The notes under the pieces were generated by a model, which saw nothing but the letters and a program-made list of their open reading frames with translations, was not told the DNA's origin and ran no database searches. A program made the translations under genes and the position numbers. From Spirobacillus cienkowskii (GTDB taxonomy: Bacteria > Bdellovibrionota_B > Oligoflexia > Silvanigrellales > Silvanigrellaceae), in NCBI RefSeq assembly GCF_037081835.1, contig NZ_CP146516.1, positions 2,371,501-2,435,500 of the forward strand: DNA of 64,000 nt, given 5' to 3'. This document shows positions 41,500 to 49,828 of this stretch, one piece after another. Position 1 is the stretch's first letter. Every line of letters begins with the position of its first letter.

Positions 41500-41760
41500 A
41501 TGACTAAATCTAGAAAACGTTTACCCTCACAATCAAGTGTTCGTTGGGATGATGACTTGCAGCCACTGGTATTAGAATGGTTGGAAAAAAATCCGGATTG
41601 GAACATTTCGCAACTTGCAAACCAAGCTATTCGAAAATTTATTCTTTCACACTATTCCACAATTCCTGTAGAATTAATCTTTCTCGATAAAGAAGAAGGC
41701 TCAAAACTGATTGATAAAGTCATACTCGATCACGCAGACGCACTGGAGCGTCTTAAATGA
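41500..41760 (+). CDS. Small ribbon-helix-helix-like protein
   Basis: From ATG 41,500 (GGGAG 9 bases upstream) the 86 residues read MTKSRKRLPSQSSVRWDDDLQPLVLEWLEKNPDWNISQLANQAIRKFILSHY..., a pattern that suits a CopG/Arc-type DNA-binding fold followed by an acidic tail. The upstream extension to 41,452 is unlikely. It may be a lone antitoxin or regulator; no partner is intact next to it. Confidence 0.5.
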   Translation: MTKSRKRLPSQSSVRWDDDLQPLVLEWLEKNPDWNISQLANQAIRKFILSHYSTIPVELIFLDKEEGSKLIDKVILDHADALERLK

Positions 41761-41829
41761 AAAATTTGCAAAAGCAATTTTTAAAAGCGCACAAAAGGCA
41801 AAAAGGTAATAAATGAGAATAAGCAGAAT

Positions 41830-42100
41830 ATGAGAATACGACTCGAGCGAAAAAATACCTTATTACGTTGGAATTCCTGAGCTAGAAATACATAGCCAAG
41901 GCTCAACCCTAGAAGAGGCTTATGAAATGATTAAAGTCGCTTTTGGATTATTACTCGAAGAGCATACAAAAGGAAACGTAACAAAAAATGATCTTAAAAT
42001 AATTTCAACAAGCGCTGTTATGTTTGATATAGTTACTGATAAAATTAAAGAAGTATCGAGTTTCGCTATTCATCGTAGATTAGCTGGATTGAGATATTAA
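41830..42100 (+). pseudogene. HicB-like antitoxin, frameshifted at its start
   Basis: From about 41,857 one frame reads PYYVGIPELEIHSQGSTLEEAYEMIKVAFGLLLEEHTKGNVTKNDLKIIS and continues to a stop at 42,100. This is a HicB-type antitoxin related to the one at 16.1 kb. The only upstream ATG (41,830) is in another frame and hits a stop after 16 codons. Hence a frameshift near the N terminus; no hicA is visible. Confidence 0.7.
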
Positions 42101-42236
42101 TGTTTTCTTTTATTTAACATGCATCAAAGGCATTAAGCTGTAATGTTCTAAAATTTAATGTAGAAAGAAAATTTATAAATATATCCTCAAAAAATAAAAT
42201 TATTATAAAAATATATATCTTACATTTAGAAGAAAA
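42101..42236. other. Short AT-rich spacer
   Basis: Nothing recognised. Confidence 0.5.
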
Positions 42237-42507
42237 TTATTGCTTAAAAGTAGTATTACAGTATGGATGAGTCGGCTGCAAATTTTCAGTATTATTACTT
42301 CCTCCTTCTCTCCTTCTCACTATATGATCTATACTAATTGAGTTTTTATGTAAGTAACCATTACATATAGAACATTTAATACAACCGTTAAGAGCTCTTG
42401 ATAAGAAGACATTAGACTTTGTATCACTTGTTGTAAGTAGATTAGCTTGTTGATTATCTGGCTTTAAATAATGAAACTTTTTATTATCAATGATTCTTAA
42501 AAACTCG
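42237..42507 (-). pseudogene. HNH endonuclease, C-terminal fragment
   Basis: The minus-strand frame reads LRIIDNKKFHYLKPDNQQAN...LSRALNGCIKCSICNGYLHKNSISIDHIVRRREGGSNNTENLQPTHPYCN and stops at 42,237. The paired CxxC motif, SIDHIV and the N-x-x-x-x-P-x-C end form a typical HNH nuclease module. The N-terminal part is lost where a transposase remnant begins. It could be the tail of a restriction or reverse-transcriptase-type protein; that is open. Confidence 0.75.
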
Positions 42508-43016
42508 CGGTAAATTAGATAATGAATGGAACTTTATTGATTCAACAATCGTAAAAGCTCATCAGCATTCTGTAAATTCAAAATGCAAAAAGGATGAATG
42601 CATTGGTCGAGCTGTTTGTGGCAATTCAAGTAAAATACATATGATTTCAGTTTCTTATGAAAATCCAATAGATTTTATTTTAAGCGAAGGTCAAGCTCAT
42701 GATTGCAAAATTGGCAATCAACTTATCGATTATGCAATGCTAAAAATTTAATTGCAGACCGTGCCTATAGCAACAAAAAAATAAGAGAAAAATTAGCAGA
42801 CAAAAAAATTCAAACAATTATTCCTAAAAGAAAAATTCTGTTGATAAAACCAATAATGAGTTTAATATACATTTATATAAAATACGTCATTTAGTTGAAA
42901 ATTTATATTCTAGATTAAAACAATTTAGAAGCATCGAAACTCGTTACGATAAATGTAAAAATAATTTCGCTTCATTGATTTACATTGGGTGTTCCATCAT
43001 TTGGAGGAAAATTTGA
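42507..43016 (+). pseudogene. IS5-family transposase remnant
   Basis: The frame gives RGKLDNEWNFIDSTIVKAHQHS and then CGNSSKIHMISVSYENPIDFILSEGQAHD. After a frameshift it gives AKNLIADRAYSNKKIREKLADKKIQTIIPKRK, and after another HLYKIRHLVENLYSRLKQFRSIETRYDKC...SIIWRKI. The DST, ADRAYS and E-containing RHLVE...R.IATRYDK blocks are those of IS5-type DDE enzymes. The N terminus is missing and frames are broken, so it is dead. Confidence 0.8.
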
Positions 43017-43751
43017 GAACACTCCCTAGTCTAAGGATGACAAGCTTAATTTTATAAGCGTTCAAGCAAGACATAACTCATAATCATGATCTTTCTTAAA
43101 GCAATTATTCTCTCCCACTATCAGTTAATAAACTTAAAATTGACATATTAAAGCTATATCTGACAAAAATACTAATACCTTATGATTTAATTTATTTGCA
43201 ACTTTATAACATTATAAAACATTGCTATAGCCATTCTAGAATAAGTTGTTTACCAATATATCTGCACTAACTTACTATCTTTTATAATTGTGATTTAACT
43301 TTTTATGAATAATTACAGTTTTTAAAAAATTATGAAAAAAATCTAATCTATGGTTCTACCAAATACCATTTAGGCCAAAAGATAAAAATAAACTTTATAA
43401 TAATTACTATAGTTTAATTAATCATAAGCTATAAAGTCTAATGCTATTTGCACAACTTACTTTTGTTGCTATAAGTTCTATTTTTTAAATTCGGCTTATA
43501 TCTCGATTTTTCATGATACTCAGTTTCGCCAACTTCAAATACCAAATCTCGATTACGATAAAATTTATCTCATCAATAACGTATTAATTACGTATTTGCG
43601 AAAAAATTTTTTGTAACTTGAAATCATTTAAAACAAGATAACTTATGTTTTACTATTGTCATATAATATACTGATTTAAATTTAATGATTATTACTCAAT
43701 CATAAAGATAATCAATTTTTAATTGTCTTACATCATCAAGTGTAAAAAAGT
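43017..43751. other. Gene-poor AT-rich stretch
   Basis: About 730 bases in which I see no coding frame, RNA or repeat with recognisable identity. Confidence 0.5.
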
Positions 43752-44039
43752 TTAATAAGAAATATCATCTGGATCATAATTTTTTATGCCCCAGATTTCT
43801 GCAATGTCTATAAAAAGTGATTTTCTACTTACTTCTCTACCGTTATCGAATGATTTTTTCAGTCTTTCGTTTCTTACTATTTCTAAACCTTCTTTAAAAC
43901 ATTCTTCTTGTGAATATTTAATTCTAGATCTTAAGTCTCTTTCATATTTTCACCTGGCATCAAAATAAGCTCTGACATTAAAATCAAGGCGCATACGTTC
44001 AAGGTTTCTATACATTTTAGTAATGGAAAAAAAATTCAC
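43752..44039 (-). pseudogene. Decayed stand-alone Rpn C-terminal gene, family 2
   Basis: From GTG 44,039 the frame reads [54 protein letters not shown] and on to DPDDISY. It aligns with the intact gene at 47,517 ([29 protein letters not shown]...). A single TGA breaks the frame. It lies downstream of a decayed full-length rpn, the same order as in the intact pair at 46.7-47.9 kb. Confidence 0.75.
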
Positions 44040-44044
44040 TAAGA

Positions 44045-44308
44045 AATCTTTTTTTAGTTGTTTTGTTACTTTAATAAGTGCAACAATTTTTCTAGAGTAT
44101 TATATTCACCCAAAGGATGTTTTGCCAGGTCTAAATAATAAATAAATAATAAATCAGTGAGTTGTACTTTATGCTCGGCATCTATTAATACAGCCACGGT
44201 ATGATAATATTTGGTATGCTTAAAACACATGAATGACAATTGTTTTTTTCACTGTATCGTAGTATAGAAATTGTTTTAATTGTGATCAACTAGTTCTATG
44301 TTATTCCC
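44045..44308 (-). pseudogene. Decayed Rpn nuclease gene, family 2, internally deleted
   Basis: The minus strand begins GGGAATAACATAGAACTAGTTGATC (the family 2 start with GTG mutated to GGG). It then jumps to a segment matching [15 protein letters not shown] and continues TVAVLIDAEHKVQLTDL and [23 protein letters not shown]. The nuclease core between is deleted and there are frame breaks. Confidence 0.75.
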
Positions 44309-44378
44309 AAAAAATCCTTATTTACTAATATCAATGTTTTTTGCTCGTAATATTTTCAAAAAAAGTAAACAAATATTA

Positions 44379-44645
44379 TTAAGATACTTTTTTCTTCTTT
44401 TTACGAATATATTCTTCAAGAGCTTGTCGCACAATTTTTTGATATGAAACTTTTTCTTCTTTTGCAAAACTTTGAATACAATTTAGCAAAGGATCTGAAA
44501 TACGAATAGTTATACTCTTATTTTTAGGCGCAAATTCAAATGTTGTTAATTTAAAATCATCATTATCCATATATTCAGACAAATCTTGATCAATAAACTC
44601 TTCGGCCTCTTTATCTGTTGTTAGTTTTGGCAATTTTTTCTTCAT
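44379..44645 (-). CDS. brnA: BrnA-type (CopG-like) antitoxin
   Basis: From ATG 44,645 (AGAGG 10 bases upstream) the protein reads MKKKLPKLTTDKEAEEFIDQDLSEYM and then FEFAPKNKSITIRISDPLLNCIQSFAKEEKVSYQKIVRQALEEYIRKKKKK, a ribbon-helix-helix DNA-binding end as in BrnA. It overlaps the toxin gene by 35 bases, the usual coupled BrnTA arrangement. It looks intact. Confidence 0.85.
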   Translation of the reverse strand: MKKKLPKLTTDKEAEEFIDQDLSEYMDNDDFKLTTFEFAPKNKSITIRISDPLLNCIQSFAKEEKVSYQKIVRQALEEYIRKKKKKVS

Positions 44646-44931
44646 ATTTTTTAACCTCTTTACTGTGCATGTATCGAATTGAAATAGGTCTAACCAAACA
44701 ACTTCCATCTTCAGTATATTTAAAAGTAATGGCTCCTACCATTGGTCTACTATTTTGGCCTTTTCCAAAAACTATATACCGCTGTTCAATATCCGAATGC
44801 TGAACATCAGGAGTCATAAATAACGTGTTCTTTAAAAAAGACTCTATCTCCTCACACGTTACACCATGTTTATCTCTGTTCTTAGTTATATTTCCATCAT
44901 CCCAATCAAACCCATCAAATTTCAGCGTCAT
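44611..44931 (-). CDS. brnT: BrnT-type RNase toxin
   Basis: The start MTLKFDGFDWDDGNITKNRDKHGVTCEEIESFL is the BrnT signature (F-x-W-D...N..KH.V). RYIVFGKGQNSRPMVGAITF and IRPISIRYMHSKEVKKYEE at the end are typical. BrnT is a RelE-fold ribonuclease. I prefer ATG 44,931 (GGAG 11 bases upstream) to TTG 44,955. Expression would come from the promoter inside the palindrome just upstream. Confidence 0.85.
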   Translation of the reverse strand: MTLKFDGFDWDDGNITKNRDKHGVTCEEIESFLKNTLFMTPDVQHSDIEQRYIVFGKGQNSRPMVGAITFKYTEDGSCLVRPISIRYMHSKEVKKYEEKIAKTNNR

Positions 44932-44962
44932 CAATCCAGAGTCTCCAATATTCAATAACCAT

Positions 44963-45032
44963 TACGTAATTATAGTTCAACATAAATACATTTGTCAATA
45001 CAAATGTATTTATGTTGAACTATAATTACGTA
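44963..45032. promoter_or_regulatory. 70-bp near-continuous palindrome containing the brnTA promoter
   Basis: Two 32-base arms (44,963-44,994 and 45,001-45,032) are perfect complements around TCAATA. On the minus strand the left arm and loop give TTGACA (44,993-44,998), 18 bases, TATAAT (44,969-44,974), both consensus hexamers, firing into brnT. The right arm carries a mirror TATAAT toward the plus strand but no matching TTGACA. Confidence 0.85.
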
Positions 45033-45039
45033 TTTTCAA

Positions 45040-45235
45040 ATACTTACAAAAGTCATTATTTGTAGATTTTTCAAACTAAGTAAAGTCGAAACAAAATCAT
45101 ACTTCGGCTCAACGAATTCTATAATTCTATGTTATTCATAAAAAATCCTCCTTTGCGTTTCAAAAACTTTATGTTTGTGAAAGAAAGTTTTTTAATAAAA
45201 ATTAAAAATAAAAAAAGAGAGGAATGTTTGTGTTT
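45040..45235 (-). pseudogene. Decayed start of a family 2 rpn gene with its leader
   Basis: The minus strand repeats the leader of the intact family 2 genes: CTTTCTTTC, then AAGTTTTTGAAACGCAAAG, a ribosome-binding GGAGGA and ATGAATAACATAGAATTA (ATG 45,139). It then runs to VEPKYDFV and KNLQIMTFVSI with a stop and a frameshift. The rest of the gene is missing, cut at the large palindrome. Confidence 0.75.
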
Positions 45236-45279
45236 TAAATTTAGACATACTATTTAAATAAAAATTTCACTTAATATAA

Positions 45280-45630
45280 TTAATCAGTTACTTTTTTAAC
45301 AAATTCAGACTTTAAACCCATGGCTCCAATACCTGGGACTTTGCAATCTATGTTATGATCTGCATCAACAAGACGAATGTTTTTAATTTTGGTACCAACT
45401 TTTACAACATTTGAAGAGCCTTTAACTTTAAGATCTTTAATGATAGTAACAGAATCTCCATCTTTAAGCTCCACACCGTATGCGTCACGTACCATTATTG
45501 TTTGCGGGTTTTCTTGGTTGTTTTTTAGATTTTTTGAGAACTCATGCCCACACTCTGGACATATTAAGATTTCGCCATCTTCATACACATATGTTGACTG
45601 GCATTGGGGACAAGGAGAAATTTCACTCAT
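45280..45630 (-). CDS. yjdM: YjdM/PhnA-family zinc-ribbon protein
   Basis: An N-terminal zinc ribbon ([25 protein letters not shown], four cysteines) is followed by the PhnA domain: [67 protein letters not shown]. At 116 residues it matches the family. Although called alkylphosphonate utilisation protein in old annotation, its role is not settled. It stands alone; the start has AGGGTTCCTT upstream. Confidence 0.9.
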   Translation of the reverse strand: MSEISPCPQCQSTYVYEDGEILICPECGHEFSKNLKNNQENPQTIMVRDAYGVELKDGDSVTIIKDLKVKGSSNVVKVGTKIKNIRLVDADHNIDCKVPGIGAMGLKSEFVKKVTD

Positions 45631-45729
45631 AAGGAACCCTTTCTTAAAGTACGAGTTTTTAAGCTCAGCAAAACAAATAATTCAGCAAACTCAATACTGC
45701 AAGAAAAATAATTATGCTATTAAAAATAA

Positions 45730-46491
45730 TTATTCACAAAATAACTTACAAGAAATTTCATAATATCCATCAAAAAATTCGTACATTTTAAAACCATATG
45801 TCTTATTATCAATATCATTATTTTCGTTGCTACCATTATATTTAAATTGTGCAAAACTAGAAGGCCCTGCTTCTAAATTATAGGTATTTCCAATTTTAAT
45901 TGAATAATGATTATGCACATGACCTGTTATTAAAACTTTAACATTATCGTATTTATTTAAAACATTAACCAAATCGTGACCATTTAACATAGGGCAATCA
46001 TCAATTAATGGTGTTCCTACTGCAACTGGATGATGATGAGTGATTACAGCACAATTGTAGTTTTTAATTTTAGCTTGTTTGATGTTAGTATCAATTCTTT
46101 GCAGTTCTTGGTTTGATAAAACTCCATAATCTTTACCTTCTATGCAAGAATCAGCACCTAAAAACAACCAATTTTCTAACCATAGTTCCTTTAAATGAAA
46201 AAAATTATGACTTTCAGAAAATACTTTTATTAAATTACTTTTTGAATCGTGGTTTCCGTTTATAAAATAAATTTTTTTATTTATTTTTTGAAGCGAGTTA
46301 ACAACAAAATTATAAGACTCAATACTACCGTCATCTGAAATGTCACCAGTTAAAATTACAAAATCAAAATCTTTTATATTATTGCTAATATAATTTGTAA
46401 TATTTTCTAATTTTTTTCTTGGATTAACTCCATACATTAAACTATCTGTTTCTTTTTTAATGTGACAATCTGTAATTTGAATAATTTTCAT
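45730..46491 (-). CDS. CpdA-like metallophosphoesterase
   Basis: Metal-binding motifs are in order: ITDCHIK (D8, H10), LTGDISDDG (about 48), INGNHDSK (about 78), VITHHHPV (about 150) and LITGHVHNHY (about 188). The family includes 3',5'-cAMP phosphodiesterase CpdA; the substrate here is not proven. The 253 residues are intact and the start has AAAGGAAAAAGC upstream. Confidence 0.85.
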   Translation of the reverse strand: MKIIQITDCHIKKETDSLMYGVNPRKKLENITNYISNNIKDFDFVILTGDISDDGSIESYNFVVNSLQKINKKIYFINGNHDSKSNLIKVFSESHNFFHLKELWLENWLFLGADSCIEGKDYGVLSNQELQRIDTNIKQAKIKNYNCAVITHHHPVAVGTPLIDDCPMLNGHDLVNVLNKYDNVKVLITGHVHNHYSIKIGNTYNLEAGPSSFAQFKYNGSNENNDIDNKTYGFKMYEFFDGYYEISCKLFCE

Positions 46492-46665
46492 GCTTTTTCC
46501 TTTAATTTTTTTTTAATTTAAATTTGCAACCTACTGCCTAATATTTAAACATTTTTTAAAAATTTTTAAACACAAACTTTTCCCTCTTTTTTTATTTTAA
46601 ATTTTTGCTAAAAAAAACTTTCTTTCAAAGACATGAAGTTTTTGAAACGCAAAGAAGGATTTTTT

Positions 46666-47487
46666 GTGAATAACATAGAACTCGTTGATCCCAAGTACGA
46701 TTTTGTTTTTAAAATGCTATTTGGTAGTGACCCCGAAATTTTTATGAGTTTTGTAAATAGTGTTTTAAACTTAGAGCAAAGCAAAGCCATTGTGGACGTC
46801 ACGTTTATTAACCCAGAACTCAACAAAGAAGCCGAAGACGATAAAGCAATTAGGCTCGATGTCTTAGCAAAGCTTGCCGATGGCGATCTCATTAACATCG
46901 AAATGCAAATGCAAAATCATGGCCATTATATTAAAAGAAGTTTGTATTATTGGAGTAAGGTTTACTACTCCCAATTAAAACAAGGCGAAAATTACGACAC
47001 CCTTAAAAAAACGATTGCCATTCATGTATTAAATTTTAGCTTGTTTAAACACAGCAAACACTATCACACCGAGGCTGTGTTAATGGATGCCGAGAATAAA
47101 GTGCAACTTACTGATTTATTTTCTATTCATTATTTAGATCTAGCAAAACTCCCTTCGGGTAACTATAATACCCTAGAAAAATGGTTGCGCTTTTTAAAGC
47201 AGCCAAGCAAAGAAGAGGTTTTGCAAATGAACATCCCTGCAATTACCAAAGCATACAAACAACTCGAAAACATGAGCCTCGATTCCGGCATTCGTGCCCG
47301 TTACGACGCCAAACGTAAGTTTGAACATGATTATGTCACGGGGCTGGATACGGCTAGAGAAGAGGGAAAGATTAATATGATAAAAAACTTTCTTATAGCA
47401 GGAGTATCCTTAGAAATTATTCAAAAAGCTTCTGGGCTATCTCTCAGTGAAATTGAAAGTTTGCAAAACGAATTAAATTTAAAATAG
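46666..47487 (+). CDS. Rpn-family nuclease, family 2 copy A
   Basis: I chose GTG 46,666 because AGAAGGA lies 6 bases upstream; the ATG at 46,633 lies inside a leader hairpin. The nuclease core shows [36 protein letters not shown] (catalytic stretch) and [15 protein letters not shown]. The C terminus is helical: [42 protein letters not shown], then its own tail [25 protein letters not shown]. An internal ATG at 47,227 with AGAGG 8 bases upstream would give the C-terminal domain alone. Copies B and C are nearly identical outside the tail. Confidence 0.88.
47227..47487 (+). CDS. Possible internal C-terminal product (RpnS-like) of copy A
   Basis: In-frame ATG ([16 protein letters not shown]) with AGAAGAGG just upstream. 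The same start, with the same site, opens the free-standing cassettes at 52,723 and 53,043, which argues that it is a working start. Equivalent ATGs: 48,590 in copy B and 52,392 in copy C. Confidence 0.55.
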
Positions 47488-47516
47488 TTAGAACCAAAAA
47501 AGAAAAGGATTTCTTA

Positions 47517-47861
47517 ATGAATTTTTTATCAATTGCCAGCGTATATAAAAATCTCGAAAACATAAGACTCGATTTTAATGTCAGTGCTTATTATGATGCC
47601 AGACAAAAATATGAAAGAGACTACAGATCGGGTATTGAGAATGCACGAAAAGAAGGATTTAAAATAGGTCTCGAAAAAACAATAAATAAAAGGCTGCAAA
47701 AAGCCCTTGAAAATGGGAATGAAATAAGCAGAAAATCTATTTGCACTGATTTAGCACTTAGTCTTCTTGCTGATAACTACGATCTCCACGACATTGCTTA
47801 TTACACTGATTTAACATTTTATGAAGTAAGACAATTGAAGATTGATTATCTTGATAATTAA
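47517..47861 (+). CDS. Stand-alone Rpn C-terminal gene, diverged (family 2)
   Basis: The 114 residues ([47 protein letters not shown]...) align with the C-terminal domain of copy A ([35 protein letters not shown]) but are much diverged. A longer tail ends [23 protein letters not shown]. It begins 29 bases after copy A with its own AAGGA. A decayed equivalent follows the decayed rpn at 44 kb, so the pair arrangement is old. Likely an antitoxin-type partner of the nuclease; inference. Confidence 0.7.
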
Positions 47862-48028
47862 AATATTAAACCCCTAAAAACCTAGTTTACAACCCACTGC
47901 TCAATTTTAAAACACTCCCAAAAAATTTTTAAACACAAACTTTTCCCTCTTTTTTTATTTTAAATTTTTGTTAAAAAAAACTTTCTTTCAAAGACATGAA
48001 GTTTTTGAAACGCAAAGAAGGATTTTTT

Positions 48029-48874
48029 GTGAATAACATAGAACTCGTTGATCCCAAGTACGATTTTGTTTTTAAAATGCTATTTGGCAGTGACCCCGAA
48101 ATTTTTATAAGTTTTGTAAATAGTGTTTTAAACTTAGAGCAAAGCAAAGCCATTGTAGAAGTCACGTTTATTAACCCAGAACTCAACAAAGAAGCCGAAG
48201 ACGATAAAGCCATTCGCCTCGATGTCTTAGCAAAACTTGCCGATGGCGATCTCATTAACATCGAAATGCAAATGCAAAATCATGGCCATTATATTAAAAG
48301 AAGTTTGTATTATTGGAGTAAAGTATATTACTCCCAATTAAAACAAGGCGAAAACTACGATACCCTTAAAAAAACGATTGCTATTCATGTGTTAAATTTT
48401 AGCTTGTTTAAACACAGCAAACACTATCACACCGAGGCTGTGTTAATGGATGCCGAGAATAAAGTGCAACTTACTGATTTATTTTCTATTCATTATTTAG
48501 ATCTAGCAAAACTCCCTTCGGGTAACTATAATACCCTAGAAAAATGGTTGCGCTTTTTAAAGCAACCAAGCAAAGAAGAGGTTTTGCAAATGAATATCCC
48601 TGCAATTACCAAAGCATACAAACAACTCGAAAACATGAGCCTCGACTCGGGTGTTCGTGCCCGTTACGACGCCAAACGCAAGTTTGAACACGATTATGTC
48701 ACGGGGCTGGATACGGCTAGGGAAGAGGGCAAAGAACAAGGAGTTAAAGAAGAGAAAATTAATATGGTAAAAAATCTTCTTTTAGCTGGAGTTTCTTTAG
48801 AAATTATTCAAAAAACATCTGGGCTATCTCTCAGTGAAATTAAAAGTTTGCAAAGCGAGTTGAATTTAAAATAA
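48029..48874 (+). CDS. Rpn-family nuclease, family 2 copy B
   Basis: Start GTG 48,029 as in copy A (ATG 47,996 lies in the shared leader). The nuclease domain is nearly identical to A and C, with [20 protein letters not shown]. The tail reads [44 protein letters not shown], close to A but with an extra eight-residue insert. It is followed by a vestigial cassette start. Confidence 0.88.
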   Translation: MNNIELVDPKYDFVFKMLFGSDPEIFISFVNSVLNLEQSKAIVEVTFINPELNKEAEDDKAIRLDVLAKLADGDLINIEMQMQNHGHYIKRSLYYWSKVYYSQLKQGENYDTLKKTIAIHVLNFSLFKHSKHYHTEAVLMDAENKVQLTDLFSIHYLDLAKLPSGNYNTLEKWLRFLKQPSKEEVLQMNIPAITKAYKQLENMSLDSGVRARYDAKRKFEHDYVTGLDTAREEGKEQGVKEEKINMVKNLLLAGVSLEIIQKTSGLSLSEIKSLQSELNLK

Positions 48875-48882
48875 TTGGCTCC

Positions 48883-48925
48883 GCTTTTTAAAGCAGCCAA
48901 GCAAAGAAGAGGTTTTGCAATCGAC
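48883..48925 (+). repeat. Vestigial start of a C-terminal rpn cassette
   Basis: GCTTTTTAAAGCAGCCAAGC and then AAAGAAGAGGTTTTGCAA repeat the point where the loose cassettes begin, but the sequence breaks off directly before the ATG and runs into unrelated DNA. Confidence 0.75.
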
Positions 48926-48939
48926 CCTCCATCTTCAAA

Positions 48940-49646
48940 AATTTTCGATCTCTATTAACAAAAGGTAAAGATGGTAAAACTAAGTATACCGAAGAGTGTT
49001 CAAAAGAAATAGCTGGAGGTAATGTTGAGCAAACTTTATTAAAATATGTCGGTGGAAAAATTTGAGAAATGTTACTTCTATGCAACGGAACTGAAAGCCT
49101 TCGCTAAAGAGTTAACCATTGATGTAGGAACTTTAAGAAAAAATATTTCAAACCTAAAAACTAGCGGAAGTCGGGAGAAGCTTTTACCTAACTACTAGCG
49201 GACTTAGTGATAAAAAAGGTCATCAAATGTTAGCATTCAATCATTTTAGGGCAGATAAAGATACTAGAGGAACAAAATTTCATAGAGACTCAGGCTGGGT
49301 TACTGTCTTAAGAAGTACGGAACCTGGTTTAGTAGCTTTAATTGACGAGCAATTATATTCAATAAATCCTAAAGAAGACCATTTTATAATTAATTTTGGT
49401 AGTTCCATTGAAGTATTAACTCAAGCAATGAAAACCCCAGTAAGAGCTAATATTCATGGAGTAGTTCAAACGGTTAAAAAATTTCAAGAAACAAATCGAA
49501 CATCTTATGTTGTTTTCCTTGACTCTAATCTAAATGGCCAAATTTTTAGGTACGAATCGGGCAATCCAATTACAGTTCAAACTGTTAAAGAATTTGCAAT
49601 TCAAGAAGTGATTAGAACATATGATGATGATGAAACCAAATTATAG
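48940..49646 (+). pseudogene. 2OG-Fe(II) oxygenase-like gene, 5' part broken
   Basis: The clean frame from ATG 49,227 gives 139 residues: NHFRADKDTRGTKFHRDSGWVTVLRSTEPGLVALIDEQLYSINPKEDHFIINFGSSIEVLTQAMKTPVRANIHGV. HRD and the later IHG fit the H-x-D...H iron-binding set of the isopenicillin N synthase-like C-terminal domain. Upstream, pieces such as SLLTKGKDGKTKYTEECSKEIAGG and VEKFEKCYFYATELKAFAKELTIDVGTLRKNISN lie in different frames, probably the lost N-terminal half. The short ORF might still be translated, but an IPNS-type enzyme needs about 300 residues. Confidence 0.6.
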
Positions 49647-49828
49647 AATTTAGTGTGAAAGCTTTCAAATACTATTGATTTGCATAAATTATTTAAGTTA
49701 TAATGAATTTTGATAATTTTCATATATAATAACGCCTGATCTTTACTTAATAATTTCCATTATATTAGTAAAAATTTTTGTATTAAACATTAAAAATCAT
49801 GCAAATTTAAAAAGGAGAAAATAGAAGG

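Noticed and set aside
46633-46665. ATG at 46,633 (and 47,996; 51,798) as start of the family 2 rpn genes
   Set aside because: It has no ribosome-binding site and lies in a stem-forming leader, while GTG 33 bases later has AGAAGGA at proper distance in all three copies; decayed copies also show ATG or GGG exactly at that second position.
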